Positions 55,599 to 64,000 of a stretch of 64,000 nucleotides of DNA are shown here, one piece after another. The position numbers and the translations under genes are program-made. The stretch is from Variovorax paradoxus (GTDB taxonomy: Bacteria > Pseudomonadota > Gammaproteobacteria > Burkholderiales > Burkholderiaceae_C): positions 4,636,001 to 4,700,000 of the forward strand of contig NZ_LR743507.1 in the NCBI RefSeq assembly GCF_902712855.1, in the 5' to 3' direction. Position 1 is the stretch's first letter, and each line of letters starts with the position of its first letter. The notes under the pieces were generated by a model. That model was not told the origin of the DNA and did not search any database. It saw only the letters and a program-made list of their open reading frames with translations.

Positions 55599-56492
55599 TT
55601 ACAACGTGAGGATCGCCGCCGACAAAGACAAGCCCTTGACCTTTTCCGCCGCGCGGTCGGCCTCGGCACGCGAGCCGAACGGGCCGACACGCACACGCGT
55701 GCGTTCGCCGTCGGCCGTCTTGGCGACGTGCACATAGGTCTTGAGACCGGCGCGTTCGAGCTTCTGGCGCACTTCGCGCGCCTTGTCCGCATCGGCGAAC
55801 GCGCCGACCTGCACCACGAAACGGCCGGCTGCTTCGTCCGAAGCCTTGGGGGCCGCAGCCGCTGCGTTGACGGGCTTGCCTTCGAGCAGTGCGCGGGCAC
55901 GCGCGCCGTCGTCCGCGGAAGCCGTCCTGGGTTTCGGCTCGGGCTTGGCTTCCTTGGGCTCGGGCTTCGGCTTGGCCTCGGGCTTGGCTTCCGGCTTCTG
56001 TTCGACCTTGGCTTCCGGCTTCGGCTCGGGCTTGGCCTGCGGCTTGGGGTCGGGTTTGGCTTCGGGCTTGGGCTCAGGCTTGCGCTCGGCGGGCGGCGGC
56101 GTGGCCGGCTTGCCGGAATCGATCTCGGTGCCGTCTGCGGTCTCGGTGATCATGCCGCCGTTGCCGGACGATGCCGAGGCCACGCGCGAACCGCTGTCGG
56201 GAGCGGCAGGGGCAGTGCTGACCGCGGGTGCCGGCGTGGCAGGCACCGGCAGTGGCTTGACCTTGTTGCGGTCGGGAATCTCGATCGGGATGTCGACCGA
56301 CACCGGCCGCGGTTGTGTATCGAACAGCAACGGAAATCCGATCACGCCGAGCAGCACCAGCACGGCCGCGCCGAGCAGCCGATGACGCGCCCGGCGACGC
56401 ATGGTTTCGACACTTTCCGCCGGCACGGCAGCCGGTGCGCTGCGTCCTTCGTTGCCTTGTGGGCCGCGCGTGCGGAACTTGAAAAACGCCAT
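55599..56492 (-). CDS. SPOR-domain protein (DedD-like)
   Basis: The 297-residue protein has a basic N-terminus, one membrane helix (RLLGAAVLVLLGVIGFPLLF, ~38-57), a long periplasmic linker of KPEAKPEPK repeats (~125-185), and a C-terminal SPOR domain (RFVVQVGAFADADKAREVRQ). SPOR domains bind denuded glycan at the septum, so it likely aids division. It lies between folC and cvpA as in related genomes. Confidence 0.93.
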   Translation of the reverse strand: MAFFKFRTRGPQGNEGRSAPAAVPAESVETMRRRARHRLLGAAVLVLLGVIGFPLLFDTQPRPVSVDIPIEIPDRNKVKPLPVPATPAPAVSTAPAAPDSGSRVASASSGNGGMITETADGTEIDSGKPATPPPAERKPEPKPEAKPDPKPQAKPEPKPEAKVEQKPEAKPEAKPKPEPKEAKPEPKPRTASADDGARARALLEGKPVNAAAAAPKASDEAAGRFVVQVGAFADADKAREVRQKLERAGLKTYVHVAKTADGERTRVRVGPFGSRAEADRAAEKVKGLSLSAAILTL

Positions 56493-56566
56493 GAAGTTCG
56501 ATCCCTGAAGGAGTGCAGCGAGGTGATGCCCGATGGTGCCGGATGGGTGTGTGTACAGCCCGACGA

Positions 56567-57886
56567 TCAGCCGCCTGGCAGCAGGTGTTTGGCTTGCAGC
56601 CGGGGAGTGCCGTTTTCGAGCACGCCACCCACGGTGAAGAACGATCCGAAGACGACGATTCTATCAGTGGGGTCTGCGCGATCGATGGCTGCGCGCAACG
56701 CCTCCATGGGGTTCGCGTGCACGCTGCCAGAGGCATCCGTGCGCGTGTTCTGCGCTTGCCAGGCGGCCAGCAGATCGGCCCCCTTGGCGGCCCGCGGCGT
56801 GGGCAGGTCGGTGAAATACCAGCGGTCGATCAGCGGGCCGATGCGCGCCAGGATGGGCGCGAGGTCCTTGTCGGCCATGACGCCGAACACGCCATGCGTC
56901 GTGGGGTAGAAGCCCATAGCGTCGAGGTTCTCGGCCAGCGCGGCGATGGCATGCGCGTTGTGCGCCACGTCGAGCACCAGCGCGGGCTCGCCCGGCACGA
57001 TCTGGAACCGGCCGGGCAATTCGACCATCGCCAGGCCGTTGCGCACGGCCTGCGCGGTGATCGGCAACTGCGGTCGCACGGCCTCGAGCGCCGCAAGCAC
57101 GCCTGCCGCGTTGATGAGCTGGTTGGCGCCGCGCAATGCCGGGTACGCCAGACCGCTGTAGCGCCGACCGCGGCCCGACCAGCCCCACTGCTGCTTGTCC
57201 CCCGATACGTTGAAGTCGGTGCCGAAGCGCCAGAGGTCGGCGCCGATGGCGCTGGCATGGTCGATGACGCTCTGCGGCGGCATCGGGTCGCTCACGATGG
57301 CTGGCTTGCCGGCGCGCATGATGCCGGCCTTCTCGAAGCCGATGCTTTCGCGGTCGGGCCCGAGGTATTCCATGTGGTCGAGGTCGATGCTGGTGATGAC
57401 CGCGCAATCGGTGTCGATGATGTTGACCGCGTCGAGCCGGCCGCCGAGGCCCACCTCGAGGATCGCCACGTCCGGCTTCTGCTCGATCATGCAGTGCAGG
57501 ATGCCGAGCGTCGTGAATTCGAAGTACGTCAGGCTCATGTCGCCGCGCGCCTTCTCCACCACTTCGAAGCTTGCTATCAGTTTGGAAGCATCGACGGCCT
57601 CTCCCTGCAACCTGAGCCGCTCCTCGAAGCGCACCAGGTGAGGCGAGGTGAACACCGCTGTGCGATAGCCCGCATGCGTCAGGATCGACTCGAGCATGGC
57701 GCAGGTCGAGCCCTTGCCGTTGGTGCCCGCCACCGTGATCACGGGACAGCCGAAGCGCAGGCCGAGGCGCTGCGCCATTTCCCTGGCACGCTCGAGTCCC
57801 AGCTCGATGTTCTTGGGATGGAGTTGCTCGGCGCGTGCGAGCCAGTCGTTAAGGGTTTCCATGGAGGCGGGCATTGTCGCCGACAT
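56567..57886 (-). CDS. folC: Bifunctional dihydrofolate/folylpolyglutamate synthase
   Basis: The 439-residue Mur-ligase-like enzyme adds glutamate to dihydropteroate and folates. It has the P-loop VAGTNGKGSTCAML (~56-69) and the family strand FTSPHLVRFEERLRLQGEAV, with the C-terminal ligase domain following. It is divergent from the ArsC-like gene. Confidence 0.95.
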   Translation of the reverse strand: MSATMPASMETLNDWLARAEQLHPKNIELGLERAREMAQRLGLRFGCPVITVAGTNGKGSTCAMLESILTHAGYRTAVFTSPHLVRFEERLRLQGEAVDASKLIASFEVVEKARGDMSLTYFEFTTLGILHCMIEQKPDVAILEVGLGGRLDAVNIIDTDCAVITSIDLDHMEYLGPDRESIGFEKAGIMRAGKPAIVSDPMPPQSVIDHASAIGADLWRFGTDFNVSGDKQQWGWSGRGRRYSGLAYPALRGANQLINAAGVLAALEAVRPQLPITAQAVRNGLAMVELPGRFQIVPGEPALVLDVAHNAHAIAALAENLDAMGFYPTTHGVFGVMADKDLAPILARIGPLIDRWYFTDLPTPRAAKGADLLAAWQAQNTRTDASGSVHANPMEALRAAIDRADPTDRIVVFGSFFTVGGVLENGTPRLQAKHLLPGG

Positions 57887-57910
57887 GCCGGACGGGGCAT
57901 CATCGCGGCC

Positions 57911-58264
57911 ATGACAACCCTATACGGCATTCCGAACTGCGACACCGTCAAGCGCGCGCGCACCTGGCTCGACGAGCACGGCGTCGCTTACACCTTCCAC
58001 GATTTCAAGAAACAGGGCGTGCCCGAGGCCGAACTCGACCAATGGCTGACGAAGCCCGGCTGGGAGGCCCTGCTCAACCGCAAGGGCACGACCTGGCGCA
58101 AGCTCGACGACGCCACCCGCGAAGCGGTGGTCGATGCCGACTCCGCCCGCCCGGTGCTGCTGGCCAACCCCAGCCTGATCAAGCGCCCGGTGGTGGACTG
58201 GGGTCCGAAAAAGCCCGTGACCACGGGATTCGATGCGGCTGCGTGGGCTGTCAACGCCGTGTAA
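57911..58264 (+). CDS. ArsC/Spx-family reductase
   Basis: From the ATG at 57911 the 117-residue thioredoxin-fold protein has IPNCDTVKRARTWL (single catalytic-type Cys) and a later NPSLIKRPVVDWG. This is the YffB-like branch. True arsenate reduction is not certain. It diverges from folC with 24 bp between starts. Confidence 0.9.
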   Translation: MTTLYGIPNCDTVKRARTWLDEHGVAYTFHDFKKQGVPEAELDQWLTKPGWEALLNRKGTTWRKLDDATREAVVDADSARPVLLANPSLIKRPVVDWGPKKPVTTGFDAAAWAVNAV

Positions 58265-58322
58265 ACCCCGGAACCCGCCTCGCCGCCCCGCGTCAAACCG
58301 CCATCCGCAGGAGAGACACACC

Positions 58323-58925
58323 ATGAACAAACACGTTTTTCGCACCCTGGCCGGCCTTTCCGTGGTCGGCGCGCTGGCGTCCGGCACCGGACTCGTCCAT
58401 GCCCAGCAGAACCAGGTGGTCCAGGCCCGCGTGGTGTCCGCCACCCCGATCCGCGAGACGACCGGCAGCGACGTCAACTGGAACGTCACCTACGAATACA
58501 ACGGACGCCAGTACACCACCCGGATGAACAGCCGGCCCGGCGCGACGATCCCGATCCAGGCGAGCGCCTATGGCGTGACCGCCGGCGCAACCACCTCGCC
58601 CGTGGCGCCCCAGCCGCAGATGCAGGCCTATCCGGTGGAGGCCAACAACGGCGCGTATCCGCAGCAATCGGCCGGCAACCCCTGGGACAACGTGGTGCCC
58701 GAACCGGGCGTGGTGGTTTCCAGCGCGCCGGCCCCCGTCTACCAGACGGCGCCTGTCTATCCGGCACCGGTCTACGTGCAGCCGGCCTACAGCTACCCTT
58801 ATGCCTACCCGTACGTCTACCCGCCGGTCGGCGTTTCGCTGAACCTCGGCTATTCGCGGGGATGGGGCGGCTACCACGGCGGCTATCGCGGATGGGGCGG
58901 CGGCTACCGCGGCTGGCACCGCTGA
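58323..58925 (+). CDS. Secreted protein with Tyr/Pro/Gly-rich tail
   Basis: From the ATG at 58323 the 200-residue protein has a signal peptide (MNKHVFRTLAGLSVVGALAS, cleavage near AQQ). A compact domain follows (ARVVSATPIRETTGSDVNWN, then NVTYEYNGRQYTTRM), and the tail is low complexity with YPYAYPYVYPP and GGYHGGYRGWGG. It resembles outer-envelope UMP1/17-kDa-surface-like proteins of Burkholderiales. Role unknown. Confidence 0.75.
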   Translation: MNKHVFRTLAGLSVVGALASGTGLVHAQQNQVVQARVVSATPIRETTGSDVNWNVTYEYNGRQYTTRMNSRPGATIPIQASAYGVTAGATTSPVAPQPQMQAYPVEANNGAYPQQSAGNPWDNVVPEPGVVVSSAPAPVYQTAPVYPAPVYVQPAYSYPYAYPYVYPPVGVSLNLGYSRGWGGYHGGYRGWGGGYRGWHR

Positions 58926-59049
58926 GCACCGGCTGGCGGCATGCGTCGGCCAAGCCCCTAAAATCGAGGACTTTTCCAACCCCTGACGGGTGCGCCGCTG
59001 GTGCGGTGCGTCCTCGATTTGCCGACCGCCAGCGCGCCGGCGCCACCCA

Positions 59050-59376
59050 ATGACGACGACTACCGACACAATCAACAGCGCCGCAGTGGCCACCAAGGCC
59101 AATGTGTATTTCGACGGCAAGTGCGTGAGCCACAACCTCACGCTCGCGGACGGCACCAAGAAGTCGGTCGGCGTGATCCTGCCCTCCACCCTCACCTTCA
59201 ACACCGGCGCGCCCGAGATCATGGAAGGCGCCGGCGGCAGCTGCGAATACCAGCTCGCGGGCACCACCGAGTGGATTGCTTCGGGCCCGGGCCAGAAGTT
59301 CAGCATTCCCGGCAACTCGAGCTTCCAGATCCGGGTGACTGGCGAGCCCTACAGCTACATCTGCCATTTTGGGTAA
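59050..59376 (+). CDS. ppnP: Pyrimidine/purine nucleoside phosphorylase
   Basis: The 108-residue cupin-like protein has ANVYFDGKCVSHNLTLADGT and APEIMEGAGGSCEYQL. The end (FQIRVTGEPYSYICHFG) matches PpnP (DUF1255, YaiE), which splits nucleosides with phosphate. The start at ATG 59050 is preferred over 58990, which adds non-family sequence. Confidence 0.93.
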   Translation: MTTTTDTINSAAVATKANVYFDGKCVSHNLTLADGTKKSVGVILPSTLTFNTGAPEIMEGAGGSCEYQLAGTTEWIASGPGQKFSIPGNSSFQIRVTGEPYSYICHFG

Positions 59377-60876
<1,500 letters not shown>

Positions 60877-60909
60877 TCGCTCCCGGCCCGCCCTTCAAGG
60901 GCAGGCGCC

Positions 60910-60942
60910 AATGACAACGGGCCCTCGGGGCCCGTTGTCATT
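60910..60942. terminator. Bidirectional terminator after argG
   Basis: AATGACAACGGGCCC and GGGCCCGTTGTCATT form a perfect 15-bp stem with a TCG loop, between the converging argG and glycine-rich-protein genes. Confidence 0.92.
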
Positions 60943-60978
60943 TGGCGTCGCTGCACGGCGGGCGGATCACGCGCCGGA

Positions 60979-61824
60979 TCAGTCTCCGCCTCCACCTCCG
61001 CCGCAACCGCCACCGCAGCCCCCGCCGCCGTCCGACGCCCCGCCCCCGTCGCTGGAGCCCCCGTCGCCGCTGGAACTGCTCGATTCGCTGCCACCGAATC
61101 CGCTTGCATCGCCGGCACCGCCGCCATCGGACGATGACGAATCGCCGAAGCTCGTGCCGCAGTGGGTATCGGAGCCGATGTGCCGCTCGACGGCGTTGCA
61201 GTCGGGCACATACTGAAAGCCGCCTGCAATGGCGAACTTGATGTCCAGCGCAAACAGCAGCGGCAAGCGCGCCGGCTTGCGTGGATCGATGCTCTCTTCC
61301 TTGCACGCCCAGTACCAGCTGCGGCGCAGGCCGTCGTTGCGCCTGGCATCGCGGCCCAGCACCTCTGCGGGGCTGTGGTGCAGCGTGCCGCCGAAGGCCG
61401 CCTTGCACCAGTTCTGATAGCCCTGCGTATGCAGGATGAACTCATGCCAAGCCGTATCGACCACCTTCGAGGGCATGGCCACGAACTTGCGGTCGCTGCG
61501 CAGGTGGGCCATGAAGAACTGCCGCAGGCCGCGCAGCACCAGCTCGGCGTCGCGCCGGCTCAGTTGCGGGTGCGCCTCGCGCAGCTTGCCGATGAGGAAG
61601 GGCGGCAGCCGCGCCTCACGGATGAACTGGCGCCGCAGGCTGGTTTCGAGAAACTTGAGAACGGCCGAGAACAGCAGCGCCACGACGACCACCGCCACCA
61701 CCGAGCCCCAGCGGCGCGAGCCCAGGAACAGCGCCAGCAGCGCAACGAGCGGCACCGCGCGCCGGGCCCACACCAGGGCGCCGATGCGACCGCGAAAGTT
61801 CAGGTGCAGGAAGTCGAGGTCCAT
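60979..61824 (-). CDS. Membrane-anchored glycine-rich protein (GRDP-like)
   Basis: The 281-residue protein has two N-terminal helices ([20 protein letters not shown]...). A cytoplasmic domain with [20 protein letters not shown] and [11 protein letters not shown] follows, which resembles glycine-rich-domain-containing proteins. The C-terminus is Ser/Gly/Cys-rich (GGGGCGGGCGGGGG). Function unknown. It lies between argG and murB. Confidence 0.75.
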   Translation of the reverse strand: MDLDFLHLNFRGRIGALVWARRAVPLVALLALFLGSRRWGSVVAVVVVALLFSAVLKFLETSLRRQFIREARLPPFLIGKLREAHPQLSRRDAELVLRGLRQFFMAHLRSDRKFVAMPSKVVDTAWHEFILHTQGYQNWCKAAFGGTLHHSPAEVLGRDARRNDGLRRSWYWACKEESIDPRKPARLPLLFALDIKFAIAGGFQYVPDCNAVERHIGSDTHCGTSFGDSSSSDGGGAGDASGFGGSESSSSSGDGGSSDGGGASDGGGGCGGGCGGGGGGD

Positions 61825-61828
61825 GCGC

Positions 61829-62881
61829 TCAGACGACCACCGGTTCCGGCTCCAGCCGGATGCCGAAGCGCTCGTACACGCTCGTCTGGATCGCCTTGGC
61901 CAGCGTCATCACCTCGCCGCCCGTCACCGGGTTCTCATGGCCGCCGCGGTTCACCAGCACCAGCGCCTGCCGCTCGTAGACGCCGGCGTTGCCGACCGAC
62001 TTGCCCTTCCAGCCGCAGGCATCGATGAGCCAGCCGGCGGCCAGCTTGATGCTGCCGTCGTCCATCGGGTAGTGAACGATCTTGGGGTCTCGCGCGATGA
62101 TGTCGGCGCATTGCTCCGGCGTGACCGTCGGGTTCTTGAAGAAGCTGCCGGCGTTGCCGAGCACGCGCCAGTCGGGCAGCTTGGCGCGGCGGATTGCGCA
62201 GATCCAGTCGAAGATGTCCTGCGCATCGGGCGTGAAGTTGCCTGTTTCCTCCATCTTCCGCTCGAGGTCGAGGTAGCCGACCACGGCCTTCCACGGCTTG
62301 GGCAGGCGGAAACGCACCCGGGTGATCACCGCCCGGCCGGCCAGACCGAAGTCGTTCGGGCCGCTGCGCACGTGCTTGAAGACCGAGTCCCGGTAGCCGA
62401 AGGCGCACTGCGCCGCATCGAGCGTGAAGCTGCGGCCGGTCTCGAGGTCGTAGGCGTCGAGCGATTCGAAGCGGTCCTGGAGTTCGACGCCGTAGGCGCC
62501 GATGTTCTGCACTGGCGAGCCGCCCACGGTGCCCGGGATCAGGGCCAGGTTCTCGAGGCCGGGATAGCCGTTGCGCACCATCCATTCGACGGCGTCATGC
62601 CAGACCTCGCCGGCGCCGGCCTCGACGATCCATGCGCGCGGTGTTTCTTCCACCAGCCGCAGGCCCTTGATCTCGACCTTCAGCACCAGTTGCTTGACGT
62701 CGCCCGTGATCACGATATTGCTGCCGCCGCCCAGCACGAAACGCGGTGCATCGCGCCACGCCGCATCGGCGTGCAGCGCGACCAGGTCGGCCTCGCTGGC
62801 AATGCGCGCCAGATGCTGCGCACGCGCGACGATGCCGAAGCTGTTGTAGGGCTGCAGCGGGACGTTGGACTCCACGATCAT
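61829..62881 (-). CDS. murB: UDP-N-acetylenolpyruvoylglucosamine reductase
   Basis: The 350-residue flavoenzyme reduces the enolpyruvyl group in peptidoglycan precursor synthesis. It has [20 protein letters not shown] at the start, the FAD motif [31 protein letters not shown], and the catalytic region [10 protein letters not shown] with FGYRDSVFK. Length and the C-terminal domain fit type I MurB. Start ATG at 62881, divergent from yajQ. Confidence 0.96.
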   Translation of the reverse strand: MIVESNVPLQPYNSFGIVARAQHLARIASEADLVALHADAAWRDAPRFVLGGGSNIVITGDVKQLVLKVEIKGLRLVEETPRAWIVEAGAGEVWHDAVEWMVRNGYPGLENLALIPGTVGGSPVQNIGAYGVELQDRFESLDAYDLETGRSFTLDAAQCAFGYRDSVFKHVRSGPNDFGLAGRAVITRVRFRLPKPWKAVVGYLDLERKMEETGNFTPDAQDIFDWICAIRRAKLPDWRVLGNAGSFFKNPTVTPEQCADIIARDPKIVHYPMDDGSIKLAAGWLIDACGWKGKSVGNAGVYERQALVLVNRGGHENPVTGGEVMTLAKAIQTSVYERFGIRLEPEPVVV

Positions 62882-62926
62882 GGGAGAATTGTCGCATCCA
62901 GCACCAGTGAATTCAGGAGAGAGTCC

Positions 62927-63412
62927 ATGCCGTCCTTCGATACCGTCTGCGAGCCCAACCTGCCCGAAGTGAAGAACGCGGTCGAGAACACTGCCAAGGA
63001 AATCGCGACGCGCTTCGATTTCAAGGGCACCGCCGCCGCCGTCGAGCTCAAGGACAAGGAAATCACCATGATCGGTGATGCCGAGTTCCAGCTCGTGCAG
63101 GTCGAAGACATCCTGCGCAGCAAGCTCACCAAGCGCAGCGTCGACGTGCGCTTCCTCGACAAGGGCGACGTCCAGAAGATGGGCGGCGACAAGGTCAAGC
63201 AGGTCATCAAGGTCAAGAGCGGCATCGAGAGCGAACAGGCCAAGAAGATCACCCGCATCGTCAAGGACAGCAAGCTCAAGGTGCAGGCAGCGATCCAGGG
63301 CGATGCGGTGCGCATCACCGGTGCCAAGCGCGACGACCTGCAGGCCGCGATGGCCCTCATCAAGAAGGACGTGCCGGACATGCCGCTCACGTTCAACAAC
63401 TTCCGCGACTGA
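62927..63412 (+). CDS. YajQ-family nucleotide-binding protein
   Basis: The 161-residue protein has [20 protein letters not shown], then [20 protein letters not shown]. The end ([13 protein letters not shown]) matches YajQ, whose members bind cyclic di-GMP in some Gram-negatives. GGAGAG precedes the ATG at 62927. Confidence 0.95.
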   Translation: MPSFDTVCEPNLPEVKNAVENTAKEIATRFDFKGTAAAVELKDKEITMIGDAEFQLVQVEDILRSKLTKRSVDVRFLDKGDVQKMGGDKVKQVIKVKSGIESEQAKKITRIVKDSKLKVQAAIQGDAVRITGAKRDDLQAAMALIKKDVPDMPLTFNNFRD

Positions 63413-63422
63413 GCCCGGCCGC

Positions 63423-64000
63423 ATGAAAGCGCCCGTCGCCGCGGCAATGCTGCTGGCTGCCGCTGCCCTGGCGCACGCCGCAAGCTCCGTCACCCTGACC
63501 GGCAGCATCGGCAGCCGCGCGATCCTGATCGTCGACGGCAGCGCGCCCAAGACGGTGGCCATCGGCGAGAGCTACCAGGGCGTGAAGCTGGTGTCGCTGC
63601 AGGCCGAGCAGGCGGTGGTCGAACTCGAGGGCAAGCGCGTCAACCTGCGCATGGACACGCCGGTGAGCATCGGCGGCGCAGGCGTCGGCCTGGGCGGCGG
63701 AGGCAACCGCGTGGTGCTTTCGGCCGACAGCCGCGGCCATTTCATGACGCAAGGCGCCATCAACGGCCGCCCGGTCACCTTCATGCTCGACACGGGCGCG
63801 ACGTCCATCGCGCTGTCGGCCGACGACGCCCAGCGCATCGGGCTCGACTACAGCAAGGGCCAGCGCGTCATGATGAACACTGCCAACGGTGTGACGCAGG
63901 GCTACCGGCTGCGCCTGCAATCGGTGCGCGTGGGCGACGTCGAGGTCTACGACATCGACGCCGTCGTCTCGTCGCAGTCCATGCCCTTCGTGCTGCTGGG
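63423..64000 (+). CDS. Clan AA retropepsin-like aspartic protease (truncated by window end)
   Basis: The open frame from ATG 63423 runs off the window (192 codons visible). It has a signal peptide (MKAPVAAAMLLAAAALAHAA) and a beta-rich N-terminal domain. The catalytic motif lies in PVTFMLDTGATSIALSADDA, followed by IGLDYSKGQR. This matches the TIGR02281-type periplasmic aspartic proteases. The C-terminal part is outside the window. Confidence 0.88.
   Translation, partial: MKAPVAAAMLLAAAALAHAASSVTLTGSIGSRAILIVDGSAPKTVAIGESYQGVKLVSLQAEQAVVELEGKRVNLRMDTPVSIGGAGVGLGGGGNRVVLSADSRGHFMTQGAINGRPVTFMLDTGATSIALSADDAQRIGLDYSKGQRVMMNTANGVTQGYRLRLQSVRVGDVEVYDIDAVVSSQSMPFVLL

Overview
The window is a GC-rich bacterial chromosome segment interrupted by one complete-looking prophage. 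The chromosomal genes (folC, purF-cvpA block, metZ, gltX beside a tRNA-Ala/Glu/Asp cluster, ppnP, argG, murB, YajQ, HU with a lysine/alanine tail) and the codon use point to a betaproteobacterium of the Burkholderiales, most likely Comamonadaceae and plausibly Variovorax. The genus is an inference from remembered gene order and protein style, not from a search.

Region 1 (1-3783) is host chromosome: the end of an unknown gene, a roadblock/LC7 protein, a DUF418 (YeiB-type) membrane protein, a small hypothetical, HU, then the terminator that originally followed tRNA-Asp. Region 2 (3784-50610) is a lambda-like siphophage prophage of about 46.8 kb, inserted in the 3' half of tRNA-Asp(GUC). A 50-bp perfect direct repeat of the tRNA marks attL and attR, and an integrase with a DUF4224 partner sits at attR. 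Region 3 (50561-64000) is host chromosome again: the tRNA cluster, gltX, metZ, purF, cvpA, a SPOR protein, folC, an ArsC-like reductase, ppnP, argG, a glycine-rich protein, murB, yajQ and a truncated aspartyl protease.

Phage layout. Two genes lie inside attL: a NinX-like DUF2591 gene and a gene behind a near-perfect LexA box. An acyltransferase of lysogenic-conversion type follows. The long leftward late operon, read from right to left, holds the cro-like gene, a small membrane gene, CII-like, a lambda-O-like initiator with internal iterons, DnaC, NinB, a cluster of small nucleases (HNH, VRR-NUC, Ref), membrane proteins, two tRNA-Ser genes, an HNH next to small and large terminase, protease, capsid, portal, connectors, a six-gene glycan-modification cassette, tail genes with a G/GT frameshift, tape measure, gpJ, tail fibre and lysis genes (two membrane/holin candidates, GH19 endolysin, nested Rz/Rz1). 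Facing right is the cI repressor, followed by a four-gene lysogen-expressed cassette in the position of lambda rexAB (lipoprotein, membrane protein, DUF6978-like, DUF1828). After a terminator a second rightward operon of small early genes runs to the integrase.

Control. Three 16-bp operators spaced exactly 25 bp lie between cI and cro. A fourth copy lies 3.3 kb away, inside a strong promoter for the rightward early operon. The geometry predicts leaderless mRNAs for both cI and cro. The best candidates for undescribed biology are the rex-position cassette, the glycan cassette embedded in the head-tail genes, the LexA-controlled gene next to attL, and a 76-nt structured element in the early operon.
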